Origin: an uncultured Pelagibacteraceae bacterium
Lineage (GTDB): Bacteria > Pseudomonadota > Alphaproteobacteria > Pelagibacterales > Pelagibacteraceae
DNA: 64,000 nucleotides
Assembly (NCBI GenBank): GCA_902560075.1
Contig: CACEKE010000002.1
Coordinates: 62,001 to 126,000, forward strand
Direction: 5' to 3'
The notes beneath the pieces are model-generated. The model did no database searches, was not told the origin of the DNA, and saw only the letters and a program-made list of their open reading frames with translations. Below, piece after piece: positions 1 through 14,843 of the stretch (position 1 is the stretch's first letter; each line of letters begins with the position of its first letter). The position numbers were made by a program, and so were the translations under genes.

Positions 1-2002
<2,002 letters not shown>

Positions 2003-2085
2003 TTTTTTAATTTTTAAGTTAGCGGATAATACATCCTCTAGTCCAGATTGCAAAAAAAAATTGATATTAACTAAATTTTAAATAA

Positions 2086-3667
<1,582 letters not shown>

Positions 3668-3668
<1 letters not shown>

Positions 3669-5437
3669 TAAACTAATGCTTTTCCCTTACCTGTTATCTT
3701 ATTATCTTTTTCATCTTCTGGACCTAAAATCATTTGATTATGAGGCTTACCTGAAGGAATCATTGGGAAGCAGTTTTCTTGTTTATCAACTAAACAATCA
3801 AATATTACCGGTCTATCAGTATTAAGCATTTCAATTATTTTATCATCTAATTCGTCTGGTGTTTTAGCTCTAATCCCTACACATCCATAAGCTTCTGCAA
3901 GCTTAACAAAATCTGGTAAAGCAGCAGTGTAACTTTCTGAATAATTTTTATCATGAAGTAGTTCTTGCCATTGCCTTACCATGCCCATGTACTCATTATT
4001 TAAAATAAATATTTTAATTGGAAGGCTATATTGTACTGCAGTCGACATCTCTTGCATTGTCATTAAAACAGAGGCCTCACCCGCAATATCAATGACTAAC
4101 TTATTTGGATGGGCTACTTGCACGCCAACTGCTGCTGGTAAACCATATCCCATGGTCCCAAGTCCACCTGAAGTCATCCACCGATTTGGTTTATCAAACT
4201 TATAATGTTGTGCTGCCCACATCTGATGTTGACCAACCTCTGTTGTAATGTATGTGTCTTTTCCTTTTGTTAATTCATAAAGTCTCTGAACGGCATACTG
4301 AGGTTTTATTGAGGTATCACTATTAATATAATTTAAAGATTTTTTTTGTCTCCATTTGTCAATTTGTAACCACCATTTTGAAATATTTTGTTTATTAGAA
4401 TTTGCAAAATTTGGTTTAGTTTTTTTTATATTTTTTATTATTGAATTAATAACTTGCTTTACATCTCCCACTATTGGTAGATCAACTTTAACATTTTTAT
4501 TTATAGATGAAGGATCGATATCAATATGAACTTTTTTTGATTTTGGAGAAAATTCATCTATTTTTCCTGTAATTCTATCATCAAATCTTGCACCGATATT
4601 TATCATCAAGTCACAATCATGCATTGCGTTATTTGCTTCGTAAGTACCATGCATGCCAAGCATGCCTAGAAATTGATCATCATCCCCAGGAAAACAACCA
4701 AGACCTTGCAAAGTCGATGTAATCGGAAATCCGGTTGATCTCACTAAATCTCTTAAAAGCTCGCTTGCCTTTGGACCAGAATTTATTACACCTCCACCAG
4801 TATAAAATATTGGTCGCTTAGATTTTTTCATTAAGTCAATCAATTGATTTATATCTTTTTGATTAAAATAATTATGACTATTGCCATTTAACTTTTTATT
4901 TATCTTTTTAAATGAAGTATATTTTGTTTTTTGAAACTGAATATCTTTAGGTATATCTACTAACACTGGTCCAGGTCTTCCGGTAGTAGCAACTTCAAAT
5001 GCTTTATGTATAACTTTTTGTAAATCTTTAATATCTTTTACAAGCCAATTATGTTTAGTACATGGTCTTGTAATTCCAGTAGTATCACATTCTTGAAATG
5101 CGTCAGTTCCAATTAAGTGTGTAGGTACTTGTCCTGAAATACAAACTAGTGGCACAGAATCCATGTAAGCATCTGTCAAAGCAGTAACTGCATTTGTTGC
5201 ACCAGGTCCAGAAGTAACTAGCACAACACCAGGCTTGCCAGACGATCTAGCATATCCTTCTGCAGCATGACCCGCGCCTTGTTCATGTCTTACAAGAATG
5301 TGTTTGATAGATTGAAAATTTTTAAGCTCATCATAAATTGGTAATACCGCTCCACCTGGATAACCAAAAATATATTCAACGTCTTGATCCTCAAGACATT
5401 TAAAAACTATTTCTGCTCCTGTGAATAATTTTGGCAT
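3668..5437 (-). CDS. ilvB: Acetolactate synthase large subunit
   Basis: ThDP enzyme: GYPGGAVLPIYD, RHEQGAGHAAEGYARSSGKPG, GLGTMGYGLPAA. Confidence 0.95.
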
Positions 5438-5441
5438 TTAA

Positions 5442-5469
5442 CCAATCTAGCTGAAGTTGTGCTGATTGG
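5442..5469 (-). promoter_or_regulatory. Inverted repeat immediately upstream of the ilvB start codon
   Basis: CCAATC(t)AGC-tgaagttgt-GCTGATTGG on the + strand: 9-bp stem with one bulge and a 9-nt loop, between the miaA stop and ilvB ATG. Confidence 0.45.
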
Positions 5470-5486
5470 TCAAGTGATTGAACAGA

Positions 5487-6389
5487 TTATTTAAAATTTT
5501 TTATATATTTTTTGATCTCATTTGGTGCAAGCCTTTTCCAATCTGACATGTGACCTCGAGCCCATGTTGCTTGCCTCTTTGCATATTGTCTCGTTTTTAT
5601 GAGGATTTTCTCTCTTGTCTGGTCTAAATTATAATTTTTCTGTAAATAGTTGTTTATTTCGTTGATGCCTATAATTTTGTTAGCGCTTAATTCGTTTCTA
5701 ACCTTCATTTTTTTAAACCTTGCCACCTCTTTAATCGATGCAGTATTAACAATTTTAATACATCTTTTTTCAATTCGTTTTAATAAGATATCTCTTGGAA
5801 AATCTAAATAAATTTTTTGGAATTGATCTTTTTTAAAATTACTTTTAGTTTTATCAAACCAGTCAAATAACGAAATTTTAGAGAGTTTTTTTACTTCAAA
5901 AGCTCTAATAGACCTTTGTACATCTTTTGGATTTATTTTTGATTTTGATTTAGGATCAATTTTAATTAATTGTTTATAGAACTTTTTTTGACCAACTTTT
6001 TTTTGGTAATCAACTATTTTTTTTCTAAATGAGACTGGTATATTGGGAATTTTTACCAAACCATCTGTCAAAGATTTAAAATATAATCCAGTACCACCTA
6101 CTATTACTGGGACTTTTTTTTTATAAAGAATTTTTTTAATTAACTTATTTGCAAGTATAATCCATTTACCAACAGAAAATTTTTTTTTAACCGATACAAA
6201 TCCATATAAATGATGTTTAACTTTATTTGTAAGATTTTTATCTGGCCTAGTATTTAAAATTTTAATTTCTTTATAAATTTGCATACTATCTGCATTAATT
6301 ATTTCTCCATTAACTTTTTTTGCGATTTTTACTGCGAATTCCGATTTTCCAGATGCGGTTGGTCCAGATATTAAAATTATTTTGGACAT
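5487..6389 (-). CDS. miaA: tRNA dimethylallyltransferase
   Basis: ISGPTASGKSEFAVKIAKK P-loop, INADSMQIYK, VGGTGLYF. Confidence 0.93.
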   Translation of the reverse strand: MSKIILISGPTASGKSEFAVKIAKKVNGEIINADSMQIYKEIKILNTRPDKNLTNKVKHHLYGFVSVKKKFSVGKWIILANKLIKKILYKKKVPVIVGGTGLYFKSLTDGLVKIPNIPVSFRKKIVDYQKKVGQKKFYKQLIKIDPKSKSKINPKDVQRSIRAFEVKKLSKISLFDWFDKTKSNFKKDQFQKIYLDFPRDILLKRIEKRCIKIVNTASIKEVARFKKMKVRNELSANKIIGINEINNYLQKNYNLDQTREKILIKTRQYAKRQATWARGHMSDWKRLAPNEIKKYIKNFK

Positions 6390-6396
6390 TAGGTCC

Positions 6397-7797
6397 TTAG
6401 TCTAATTTAACACCAATATATCTTTTTTGATTTTGATTGTTGTATATAGCTATTAGTAGAGTTTTATCAGAACTTCTTTTAGCCATTTTAACAAAATTAT
6501 TTAGTTCACCTATTGTTTTAATTTTTTTCTTTTGAGCTTCAACAATAATATTATTTATTTTTAAGTAATTGACAGGACTATCTTGATCAATATCAGTAAT
6601 AACTACACCAGTTGTATTAGGTGGTAATTTTCTTTGCGCTACTTCATCTTTTGTTAATAACCTTACTGTAATTTTTAATTCATCTATATAAGAGTTTTTT
6701 GGAACTTCTGGTTTTATACCTTGAGCAGCAAAATCATCTGATGTTTCAAGCCTTCCTAGAATAATTTGTTTTGATATCTCTTTTTTATTTCTCCAAATTT
6801 TAACATTTACTCTTTTTCCAACCTCTGTCTCGGCAACTATCTTAGGTAATTCTTTCATTTCATTTATTAATTTTCCATCAAATTCTAAAATTACATCTCC
6901 GTCTTTAATTCCCCCTTTATCAGAGGGACTTCCTTTTGCAACACTAGCAACTAATGCGCCTCTTGGTCTATCAAGTTTTAAACTTTCTGCAATTTCATTA
7001 GTTACGACCTGAATTCTAACTCCTAACCAACCTCTTTTAGTTTCTCCAAATTTAATTAGTTGATCTATAACTTTTTCTGCGCTGTTTGATGGTATTGCAA
7101 AACCAATTCCTATTGAACCAGATTGACCTAATATAGCAGTGTTAATTCCAATGACATCTCCATCTAAATTAAATAGTGGACCACCGGAGTTCCCCTGATT
7201 AATTGAAGCATCAGTTTGAATGTAATCTTCGTATCTAGAAAGTCCAATACTTCTATTTCTAGCTGATACTATTCCACTTGTAACTGTTCCACCTAAGCCA
7301 AAAGGATTTCCAATTGCAATTACCCAATCACCTATTCTTGCTTTATCAGAGTCTCCAAAACTCACGGGTTTAAAACTATCCTCAGACTCAATTTTAAGTA
7401 CAGCAATATCTGATAAAGGATCAGCGCCTAATAGCTTAGCTTTATAATCTTTGTTCCCGTTTACTTTTACAAAAATATCATCTGCACCTTTGATGACATG
7501 ATTATTGGTGATTACTATTCCTGACTTATCAATTATAAATCCTGACCCTAATGCACTAGTTTGTCTTTCTTGAGGTTCTCCTTCAAACATGTCTTTAAAA
7601 GGCGAACCAGGCGGAAATTGAAACGGAAATGGATTTGATTTAGTTTTTATAGTAGTTGTGGTTGAAATGTTTACAACTGATGGCATTAATCTCTCTGCTA
7701 AATCGGCAAATGATGCGGGTATTTCAGCAAATGAATTTTTAACAAATCCGAAACTTAAACATATTAATAAGCAATACTTAAATACTATTTTTTTCAT
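6397..7797 (-). CDS. degP: Periplasmic serine protease, DegP/HtrA family
   Basis: Signal peptide, trypsin-like domain with NQGNSGGPLFN, PDZ repeats. Confidence 0.93.
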   Translation of the reverse strand: MKKIVFKYCLLICLSFGFVKNSFAEIPASFADLAERLMPSVVNISTTTTIKTKSNPFPFQFPPGSPFKDMFEGEPQERQTSALGSGFIIDKSGIVITNNHVIKGADDIFVKVNGNKDYKAKLLGADPLSDIAVLKIESEDSFKPVSFGDSDKARIGDWVIAIGNPFGLGGTVTSGIVSARNRSIGLSRYEDYIQTDASINQGNSGGPLFNLDGDVIGINTAILGQSGSIGIGFAIPSNSAEKVIDQLIKFGETKRGWLGVRIQVVTNEIAESLKLDRPRGALVASVAKGSPSDKGGIKDGDVILEFDGKLINEMKELPKIVAETEVGKRVNVKIWRNKKEISKQIILGRLETSDDFAAQGIKPEVPKNSYIDELKITVRLLTKDEVAQRKLPPNTTGVVITDIDQDSPVNYLKINNIIVEAQKKKIKTIGELNNFVKMAKRSSDKTLLIAIYNNQNQKRYIGVKLD

Positions 7798-7982
7798 TAA
7801 CTTTTAAAATACCAGATTATTAAAAAACCAATAACCAAAAATATTAAGCCTCCAAATCTCAACTGATTATCTTTAATTTCACTTAGCTTCATTATCATAT
7901 TTTTCATTTTTGATGGAAATATGGCGTAAAATGCACCCTCAATAAATAAGAAAAGACCAAAAGCTATGATCAATTCATTCAT
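7797..7982 (-). CDS. Small membrane protein, DUF2065-like
   Basis: 61 aa, two TM helices, between hflC and degP as in other proteobacteria. Confidence 0.7.
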   Translation of the reverse strand: MNELIIAFGLFLFIEGAFYAIFPSKMKNMIMKLSEIKDNQLRFGGLIFLVIGFLIIWYFKS

Positions 7983-7993
7983 AATTTCAGTTT

Positions 7994-8863
7994 TTATTGA
8001 GATTTAGATTTTATATTTCCGAAGAATTTAAAAAATTCACTATCTGGAGATAATATTAAAGATGTTTCTCCTCCAATTAAAGCAGTTTCATATGCTTGCA
8101 TTGCTCTGTAGAAAGCAAAGAATTCTGGATCTTGTCCAAAGGCATCTGCAAAAATTTTATTTCTTTGACCATCACCTTCACCTTTAAGAATTTGTGATTG
8201 TTTTTCTGCATCAGCTAATATGACTGTAACCTCTTTGTCTGCAGTTGATGTTATAGTAATTGCCATCTCTGCACCTTTGGCTCTAAATTCTTTAGCTTCT
8301 CTCTCTCTTTCTGTTTGCATACGTCTGTATATTGCATCACTGTTTGCTGGTGGTAAATCTGCTCTTTTTATTCTCACATCAACAATTTCTATTCCAAATT
8401 TTGCAGCTTCATTATTTACGCCATCTTGAATTAAAGCCATCTGTTTAGTTCTCTCTTCTGATAACAGTGTTTGTAGACGTTGTGTACCTAAAACACTTCT
8501 TATTCTTGAATTAATAATGGTTGATAGACGAGATCTTGCAACTCTTTCGTTACCAACTGAAATATAAAATTTTAAAGGGTCTACAATTTTGAAACGAGCA
8601 AAAGCGTCTACAATTAATCTCTTTTGATCCGATGCGATTACCTCGGCTGGAGGAGCATCTAAGTTTAAAATTCGCTTGTCTAAAAAAACTACGTTTTGGA
8701 TAAAAGGTACTTTAAAGTTTAATCCGGGTTTCATTAAAATTCTTTTTGGATCACCAAATTGAAGAACAATCGCTTGATTTATTTCTTTAACAATAAAAAT
8801 CGAGAAATAAGCAGTTGCGGCGATTAAGATTAAAATTGGTATTAAAAACTTTCCTTTTTTCAT
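7994..8863 (-). CDS. hflC: FtsH protease modulator HflC
   Basis: SPFH/band 7 domain, N-terminal TM, paired with hflK. Confidence 0.92.
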   Translation of the reverse strand: MKKGKFLIPILILIAATAYFSIFIVKEINQAIVLQFGDPKRILMKPGLNFKVPFIQNVVFLDKRILNLDAPPAEVIASDQKRLIVDAFARFKIVDPLKFYISVGNERVARSRLSTIINSRIRSVLGTQRLQTLLSEERTKQMALIQDGVNNEAAKFGIEIVDVRIKRADLPPANSDAIYRRMQTEREREAKEFRAKGAEMAITITSTADKEVTVILADAEKQSQILKGEGDGQRNKIFADAFGQDPEFFAFYRAMQAYETALIGGETSLILSPDSEFFKFFGNIKSKSQ

Positions 8864-9963
8864 TAGTTCACCTGTGTTTTTTTAAGCTCAGGTAAAGGTA
8901 AATATGGAACTACACCTGAACCTGCATTTTTTTCAATTATTACTTTATCAATATCTGCTAAAACCTTTTCCATAGTCTCGAGATACATTCTTTCTTGTGT
9001 AACTTCTTTTGCGTTTTTATACTCTAAGAAAATTGAAGTAAATCTGCTTGCTTCACCTTCAGCTTTAGCAACAACTTCTTTTTTATATGCTTCAGCCGCT
9101 TGTAATATTTTTGCTGCTTCACCCCTTGCTCTTGGAATTACATCATTGGCATATGCTTCTGCCTCATTTTTTGATCTTTCCATGTCAGCTCTAGCCGCTT
9201 GTACATCTCTAAACGCATCTATAACTTGATCTGGTGGGTCAGCTTTTTGTGTTTGAACTTGTGTTATTTGAATACCAGATGTGTATTCGTCTAAAATACT
9301 TTGAATAATTTCTTGTGTATCAACCTCAATTTTTGATCTACCTTCTGTAAGGATTGGTTGAATATCACTTCTAGCTATAACTTCTCTCATAGCTGTTTCA
9401 GCTGCAGCTTTTACCGTCCCTTGGGGATCTTGTATTTTGAATAAAAAATTTCCTGCATCTTTGATAACCCAGAAAACTGAAAAATCTATATTTACGATAT
9501 TTTCATCACCGGTAAGCATTAAACTCTCTTCAGGAACGTCTGCAACACCTCCGCCACTTGAGAAGCCACTTTCTCTTTCAGATCTAAAACCAATGTCCAT
9601 TCTATTAACTTTTGTAACCTTAGGTGTTAAAACACTTTCTACTGGGAAAGGAAGGTGGTAGTTCAATCCTGGTTGAGTTGTTTTAACGAATTTACCAAAT
9701 CTTAAAACTACACCTTGTTCATCAGGCAAGACTCGATATAATCCGCTTCCTACCCATAAAAGAGCCAAAATTATTAATCCTACTACTATGGGCTTAGCTC
9801 CACCTGATTTTCCAGGAAGAAATCTGTTTATTGTATCTTGCAATTTTTTTAAAATTTCGTCTAAATTTGGTGGGGTAGGACCTCTTCTAAAACCACCATC
9901 ACCATTGCCTCCACCACCTGGAGGGGGTGATCCCCACGGGCTTTGATTTCTGAAATCGTTCAT
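8863..9963 (-). CDS. hflK: FtsH protease modulator HflK
   Basis: Gly/Pro-rich N-terminus followed by TM and SPFH domain. Confidence 0.92.
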   Translation of the reverse strand: MNDFRNQSPWGSPPPGGGGNGDGGFRRGPTPPNLDEILKKLQDTINRFLPGKSGGAKPIVVGLIILALLWVGSGLYRVLPDEQGVVLRFGKFVKTTQPGLNYHLPFPVESVLTPKVTKVNRMDIGFRSERESGFSSGGGVADVPEESLMLTGDENIVNIDFSVFWVIKDAGNFLFKIQDPQGTVKAAAETAMREVIARSDIQPILTEGRSKIEVDTQEIIQSILDEYTSGIQITQVQTQKADPPDQVIDAFRDVQAARADMERSKNEAEAYANDVIPRARGEAAKILQAAEAYKKEVVAKAEGEASRFTSIFLEYKNAKEVTQERMYLETMEKVLADIDKVIIEKNAGSGVVPYLPLPELKKTQVN

Positions 9964-10015
9964 ATGACACTCTATATAGTGTCTTTATATTCAAAAACAA
10001 GGTAAGTTAGCTAAT

Positions 10016-10825
10016 ATGAGCAAAGAAAATCCGAGCATTAATGACGCTAGACGTAAAAAGTTTGAAAAAAACCCAATTAATGGAACTAAATTTACTATAG
10101 CTATATCTAGTGCTAAAGGAGGTGTAGGAAAATCTACATTTGCAACTAATCTAGCTTTAGCATTAAAGAATCTTGGATTAAAAATTGGTATTTTAGATGC
10201 CGACATATATGGGCCTTCTTTGCCGAAGCTATTTTCAATAAAAGAAAAGCCAGAGAATAAAGAAGGTAAACTAATTCCAATCTCAAAATATAATATTCAA
10301 TGCATGTCTATGGGCTTCTTAACAGATGAACAAACACCAATGATTTGGAGAGGGCCAATGGTTACAAGTGCAATCAAAACTTTTACTCAAAAAGTTGATT
10401 GGAAAAATTTGGATTTTATAATCGTTGATATGCCACCTGGCACTGGGGATACTCAGCTTACTTTTGCTCAAGAAATAAAAGTGGATGGAGCAATAATTGT
10501 TTCAACACCTCAAGAACTTGCTCTTCAAGACGTGAAAAGAGGTATAGCAATGTTTGATAAATTAAAAGTAAATGTTATTGGCTTAATTGATAATATGAGT
10601 TTTTTTATTGGTGATGATGGCAAAAAGTACTCTATTTTTGGTGATGGAGGAGTAAAAAAAACGGCTGAAGAATTTAATAAAAAGTTTCTTGGAGAAATAC
10701 CAATTAACTCAGACATTGGAAAATTTGGTGATCAAGGTAAGCCAATAGTTGAAAACATGCCAGAACACGAGATTTCAAAATTATATTTGAAATTGGCTGA
10801 ACAAATTAAATCAATTTATCTTTAA
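10016..10825 (+). CDS. mrp: Mrp/ApbC-type iron-sulfur cluster carrier ATPase
   Basis: [46 protein letters not shown]. Confidence 0.92.
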   Translation: MSKENPSINDARRKKFEKNPINGTKFTIAISSAKGGVGKSTFATNLALALKNLGLKIGILDADIYGPSLPKLFSIKEKPENKEGKLIPISKYNIQCMSMGFLTDEQTPMIWRGPMVTSAIKTFTQKVDWKNLDFIIVDMPPGTGDTQLTFAQEIKVDGAIIVSTPQELALQDVKRGIAMFDKLKVNVIGLIDNMSFFIGDDGKKYSIFGDGGVKKTAEEFNKKFLGEIPINSDIGKFGDQGKPIVENMPEHEISKLYLKLAEQIKSIYL

Positions 10826-11753
10826 GATTAAATGCAATCATTAATTCATTCCATTCTCTTTTTGATAAATCGGTCTCATCAATCGAAATATTTTCTCCCT
10901 TAATAAGTTTTTTTATTACCTCTTTACCTTTTGATGAAACTTCTGTACCACCAACTCTATAATCCATAAAAGCCTCGTATGTAATAGGTACCCATCTTTT
11001 TAGAGTATCTAGCATTATATCTGCGTAAGCTCGTATTTCATACTGAGCATGGTGGTCAGCTCTAAGTCGTAAAAAATTCATTAAGTTTAACAAATCAGTT
11101 TTCCAATACCATTGCGTGTAGGTATTTAAAGTTAAGTTCATTCTTGCTAATTCTCTGGCTAAACCAGATTTTTTTTCATCTATAATCGATCCATCATAAC
11201 GTTCATTTAACATTGTTTCATAATTATTATATGTTCTTTCTGCATCTCCCTTTAATAAGTCTAAAACCTCTTTAGCTTGCTCTCCGCTAATTACATCACC
11301 TCTTCCTTGTCTATTATTTGTTGATTGAGCTGCAAGATTTTCTTTAGACGGAAGATAAAACTCTTTATCAAGTATAGAGTATCTTGCTGAATATTCATTA
11401 ACATTAGCAGTTCTATGTCTAATCCATTGCCTAGCAATAAATATTGGCAACTTGATATGATACTTTATTTCGCACATTTCAAATGGAGTACTATGCCAAT
11501 GTCTCATTAAGTATTTAATTAAGCCTGCATCTGTATTTACTTTTTTAGTACCCTTGCCATATGATACCCTGGCAGCTTGCACTATAGATGTATCATCACC
11601 CATATAGTCAATTACTCTTATAAAACCATGATCTAATATTGGTAGTGCTTCAAATAATATATTTTCTAAATCAGGGGCAACAACTCTTTTAGTTGTAAAT
11701 TTTTGAGATTGTTGATTTTTTATATCTTTTTTCTGTTCTTCTGTAAGTTTCAA
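10806..11753 (-). CDS. thyX: Flavin-dependent thymidylate synthase
   Basis: ThyX signature [15 protein letters not shown]. Confidence 0.95.
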   Translation of the reverse strand: MKLTEEQKKDIKNQQSQKFTTKRVVAPDLENILFEALPILDHGFIRVIDYMGDDTSIVQAARVSYGKGTKKVNTDAGLIKYLMRHWHSTPFEMCEIKYHIKLPIFIARQWIRHRTANVNEYSARYSILDKEFYLPSKENLAAQSTNNRQGRGDVISGEQAKEVLDLLKGDAERTYNNYETMLNERYDGSIIDEKKSGLARELARMNLTLNTYTQWYWKTDLLNLMNFLRLRADHHAQYEIRAYADIMLDTLKRWVPITYEAFMDYRVGGTEVSSKGKEVIKKLIKGENISIDETDLSKREWNELMIAFNLKDKLI

Positions 11754-11832
11754 AGTTATTTTCCTTTATATAGAATCATTCAAATTTTATATCAAAGACG
11801 TATGATTTAAAATGACTTTATTAATCATTTCC

Positions 11833-13140
11833 TTAATCATTTTTTGTAATTTTGAGGCTAAATCGTTTCTTAGGATAAGGCCACAAGCCTATTAAAGTTG
11901 TGTTATCTTTTCTCCACCTACTTATTTCAGACTTCCATTCAGGACAATTCAGGCAATCTAAAAATTTTAAATAATTAGTATTTAAATTAATTAAGTTTAC
12001 TCTATAATTTGGCCTAAATTCGTATGCTCCAGTTATCAGGGAAGTAAAAATCATTGTACTTAAAATTACTGTCAATGTTGATTTTTTAGACTTTGTTAAA
12101 ATATCAGTTAAAATCAAAATTATTATAACACCCGGTATCACAGCATATCTTCCGCCTATTTGGTTATTTAAACTTCCAATAGATATAACTCCAGCCATTA
12201 TAAAAAAAATAAATATTAAATACCAAGTAGTGTAATTTTTTTTTAAAAAACTAACGATTTCCTTAAATTTAAAAATTGCAAATATGATAAAAATTGAAAA
12301 AAAGATTGTTGTCCATAAAAAAGGGTTATTATTTATATAACTTATTTTTACCCATATCAGATGGGTTAAGTCTCTACCAAAAAAAGGTTTTAAAAATATG
12401 TTATAAATAAAACTAATCAACATATCCTTATTAAAATCGTTCGTAAAAACTGAATTATTAAGTGAATTACTTAATTTTGAATTCAATATTAACCCTAATT
12501 GCAAAAGATTTGAAAATATTAAAATCAAAAAATTAAAAAAATTATATCTATTTTTATTGAAATAAAATTTAATTACATATAACGGGACTAAAGCACATGT
12601 ATAGATACCTGAGACACTGCTAATAAATAATAAAATATGGTTTTCGATTTTTTGCTTTTTATTTAATTTTTTCATAAACAAAATTAAAATAGAAATTAAG
12701 CAAAGATAAATTTGCGAATTTATAGAATTTATCCAAATTTCCGATATAAAAGGCGGCGTTATAAACAACAACAAGGCTCCCAATATTTTTTTATTGTCTG
12801 TGTCAAATAAGTCAGATTCTCTAAATAATGCTATGTAAGATAAGTAAAGGATAATTAAAAATGATCCGTAAACTGTAAAATAAGGCGCATATTCTAAAGG
12901 AACTAATGTAGAAAACCAAGTCAACAGGTTTGGGACTAGATTAAAATAACCTGCACTAGCATCATAATAAAATAAATTTGAATAAAATGAATTGTTTATT
13001 GCAAACAAGAAATGATGACTACCTTCTTCAGCAACGAATCTTGAATTCAAAAAAATATAAGGACTTCTATAAAATGAAAAAATTAATATTAATAATAATA
13101 TTAAGTATTTAAACTTGATGATTGATAAGTTTATTTTCAT
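11833..13140 (-). CDS. Multispanning membrane protein, candidate GT-C-fold glycosyltransferase
   Basis: About 10 or more TM segments; acidic motif in first loop (SRFVAEEGSHHF) after TM1; soluble C-terminal tail. Family assignment is inference. Confidence 0.5.
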   Translation of the reverse strand: MKINLSIIKFKYLILLLILIFSFYRSPYIFLNSRFVAEEGSHHFLFAINNSFYSNLFYYDASAGYFNLVPNLLTWFSTLVPLEYAPYFTVYGSFLIILYLSYIALFRESDLFDTDNKKILGALLLFITPPFISEIWINSINSQIYLCLISILILFMKKLNKKQKIENHILLFISSVSGIYTCALVPLYVIKFYFNKNRYNFFNFLILIFSNLLQLGLILNSKLSNSLNNSVFTNDFNKDMLISFIYNIFLKPFFGRDLTHLIWVKISYINNNPFLWTTIFFSIFIIFAIFKFKEIVSFLKKNYTTWYLIFIFFIMAGVISIGSLNNQIGGRYAVIPGVIIILILTDILTKSKKSTLTVILSTMIFTSLITGAYEFRPNYRVNLINLNTNYLKFLDCLNCPEWKSEISRWRKDNTTLIGLWPYPKKRFSLKITKND

Positions 13141-13247
13141 CTGAGTAATTTATAGAATTTAATTATCGTTTAGCGTCGATATATACTATAAAAATTGTTT
13201 GAAGAATAAATTTAATAAATTAATATGAACCATTCATCAACTGTAGA

Positions 13248-13991
13248 TTGAAAATGAAAATTTCTGTTGTCATACCCTGTTTAAACGCTGCAGCTATAAT
13301 TGAGAAAACCATAAAAACATTAACTAAAAAGTTAAAAAAAATTAATATAAAACAGTACGAATTGATCTTTGTAGATGATGGAAGTAGTGATGGAACAAGT
13401 AGTATCATAAAAAATTTAAAAATTAAGAAATGTAAATTGATTATTAATGAACATAATTTAGGTAAATCATCATCCCTTATAATTGGAATAAAAAAAGCAA
13501 AATATAGCAAAATAATTATTTGGGATTGTGACTTGCCATATTTAGAAAAAATAGAAAAAGTTTTAAAAAATATGAAATATAATGACCTTGTTTATATAAA
13601 TAGAAGATCTAAAAAAAGTAAACTAAAAAAAAATAAAATGAACTTATATCAGACCTGTAGATATTACATTGGAAGTGTTGTTTGTTTGATTTTGGATATG
13701 TTGCTTCTGGATAAGGATACTGGAGACACTCAAGCAGGTTTAAAAGGTTTTAATAAACCAAAAAATTTCGAGAAGATTAATTTTTTATCGCAAAAATTTT
13801 TTTTTGATGCAGAACTAATGATTTTATTTTTTAGATCAAAATATAAAATGAAATCTATTCCTTTAAAGTATGAAATATATGCTGACTCAACTATTAAATT
13901 AATTGCTTTTGAAAACTTTATATATTTATTTGAGTTGTTAAAAATAATTATATTTTACAAGTTTTTTAAGACAAATAATTTTAAGTTATAA
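13248..13991 (+). CDS. Family 2 glycosyltransferase, polyprenyl-phosphate sugar synthase (DPM1-like)
   Basis: KISVVIPCLNAAAIIEKTIKTL, FVDDGSSDGTSSII, NLGKSSSLIIGIKKAK, WDCDLPY (DxD). Confidence 0.85.
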   Translation: MKMKISVVIPCLNAAAIIEKTIKTLTKKLKKINIKQYELIFVDDGSSDGTSSIIKNLKIKKCKLIINEHNLGKSSSLIIGIKKAKYSKIIIWDCDLPYLEKIEKVLKNMKYNDLVYINRRSKKSKLKKNKMNLYQTCRYYIGSVVCLILDMLLLDKDTGDTQAGLKGFNKPKNFEKINFLSQKFFFDAELMILFFRSKYKMKSIPLKYEIYADSTIKLIAFENFIYLFELLKIIIFYKFFKTNNFKL

Positions 13992-13994
13992 AAA

Positions 13995-14843
13995 TTAATA
14001 GGCATCAAAATCTAAATACGAAAAATAACATTTTTTTTTATTTATATCTAAATTTTTTTCACTTATATTTTTATATAAAAAGTTCAATGGAGAAGGTTTT
14101 AAAATTTCGGGAATTTTAAAATGAATAGTTTCGACTTGTTTTGGCAATAAACCTACGAACAAATTTGGCAAAATATCAAATTCTTTTTTATCATAATTTA
14201 ATAAATAATTATTATTTTCTAAATATGAAAAAACTTTGAACTTTGATAAAACACTTAAACTAGTAAACTTAATATTTTCGCCATTTATAATTTTAGCTGG
14301 ATTATGTGGATTTTTTTTTCTCCAATTAATAAGATTTTCGTCCCATATTGATCTGAAAGTATTATTATCAAATTTCATTTTTTCAAATTCAGATAAATTG
14401 TATGTTAAAAAAACGTCTAATTTAGTTAAAAATTTCATAGAAATAGAGCTCATCCATGCTGGTGTAGCTAAAGCATTAGCGATGGCAATAATAAAACTAA
14501 AATTTAATTCTTTTGCATAATCCTCTAGTCTTGACGACATTTCTTTAAAAAGTTTTTGCCCTCTATATCTTTGGTCAACGCATACATTTATAGATTGAAG
14601 TATTTTAATAGGTTTGCCTAAATAATTGAAATTATATGGTATGCCTCCAACTTGACCTATTTCTATATTTTTATCTGTATCAAACGCGTCTATACCTATA
14701 AAACTTCCAAGTGGATTTTTTCTATAAAGCCACGTAAAATAAATAAAATCTTTTTTTTCAGGATATTTCTTAAAACATCTTTTATATAATTCAATATATT
14801 GAGGTAATTTATTCAAATCAGATTTAAAGAATTTGATTGCCAT
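13995..14843 (-). CDS. GNAT-family N-acyltransferase
   Basis: INVCVDQRYRGQKLFKEMSSRLEDYAKELNFSFIIAIAN resembles the GNAT acetyl-CoA binding motif A. Confidence 0.7.
   Translation of the reverse strand: MAIKFFKSDLNKLPQYIELYKRCFKKYPEKKDFIYFTWLYRKNPLGSFIGIDAFDTDKNIEIGQVGGIPYNFNYLGKPIKILQSINVCVDQRYRGQKLFKEMSSRLEDYAKELNFSFIIAIANALATPAWMSSISMKFLTKLDVFLTYNLSEFEKMKFDNNTFRSIWDENLINWRKKNPHNPAKIINGENIKFTSLSVLSKFKVFSYLENNNYLLNYDKKEFDILPNLFVGLLPKQVETIHFKIPEILKPSPLNFLYKNISEKNLDINKKKCYFSYLDFDAY

Noticed and set aside
9890-9935. Gly/Pro-rich repeat with sequence resembling the tmRNA 3' end (ctccaccacctgg)
   Set aside because: It is the normal Gly/Pro-rich N-terminus of HflK, not an att-site duplication.
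13220-13510. 96-aa minus-strand ORF overlapping the GT2 start
   Set aside because: Antisense to a clear glycosyltransferase; low-complexity hydrophobic translation.
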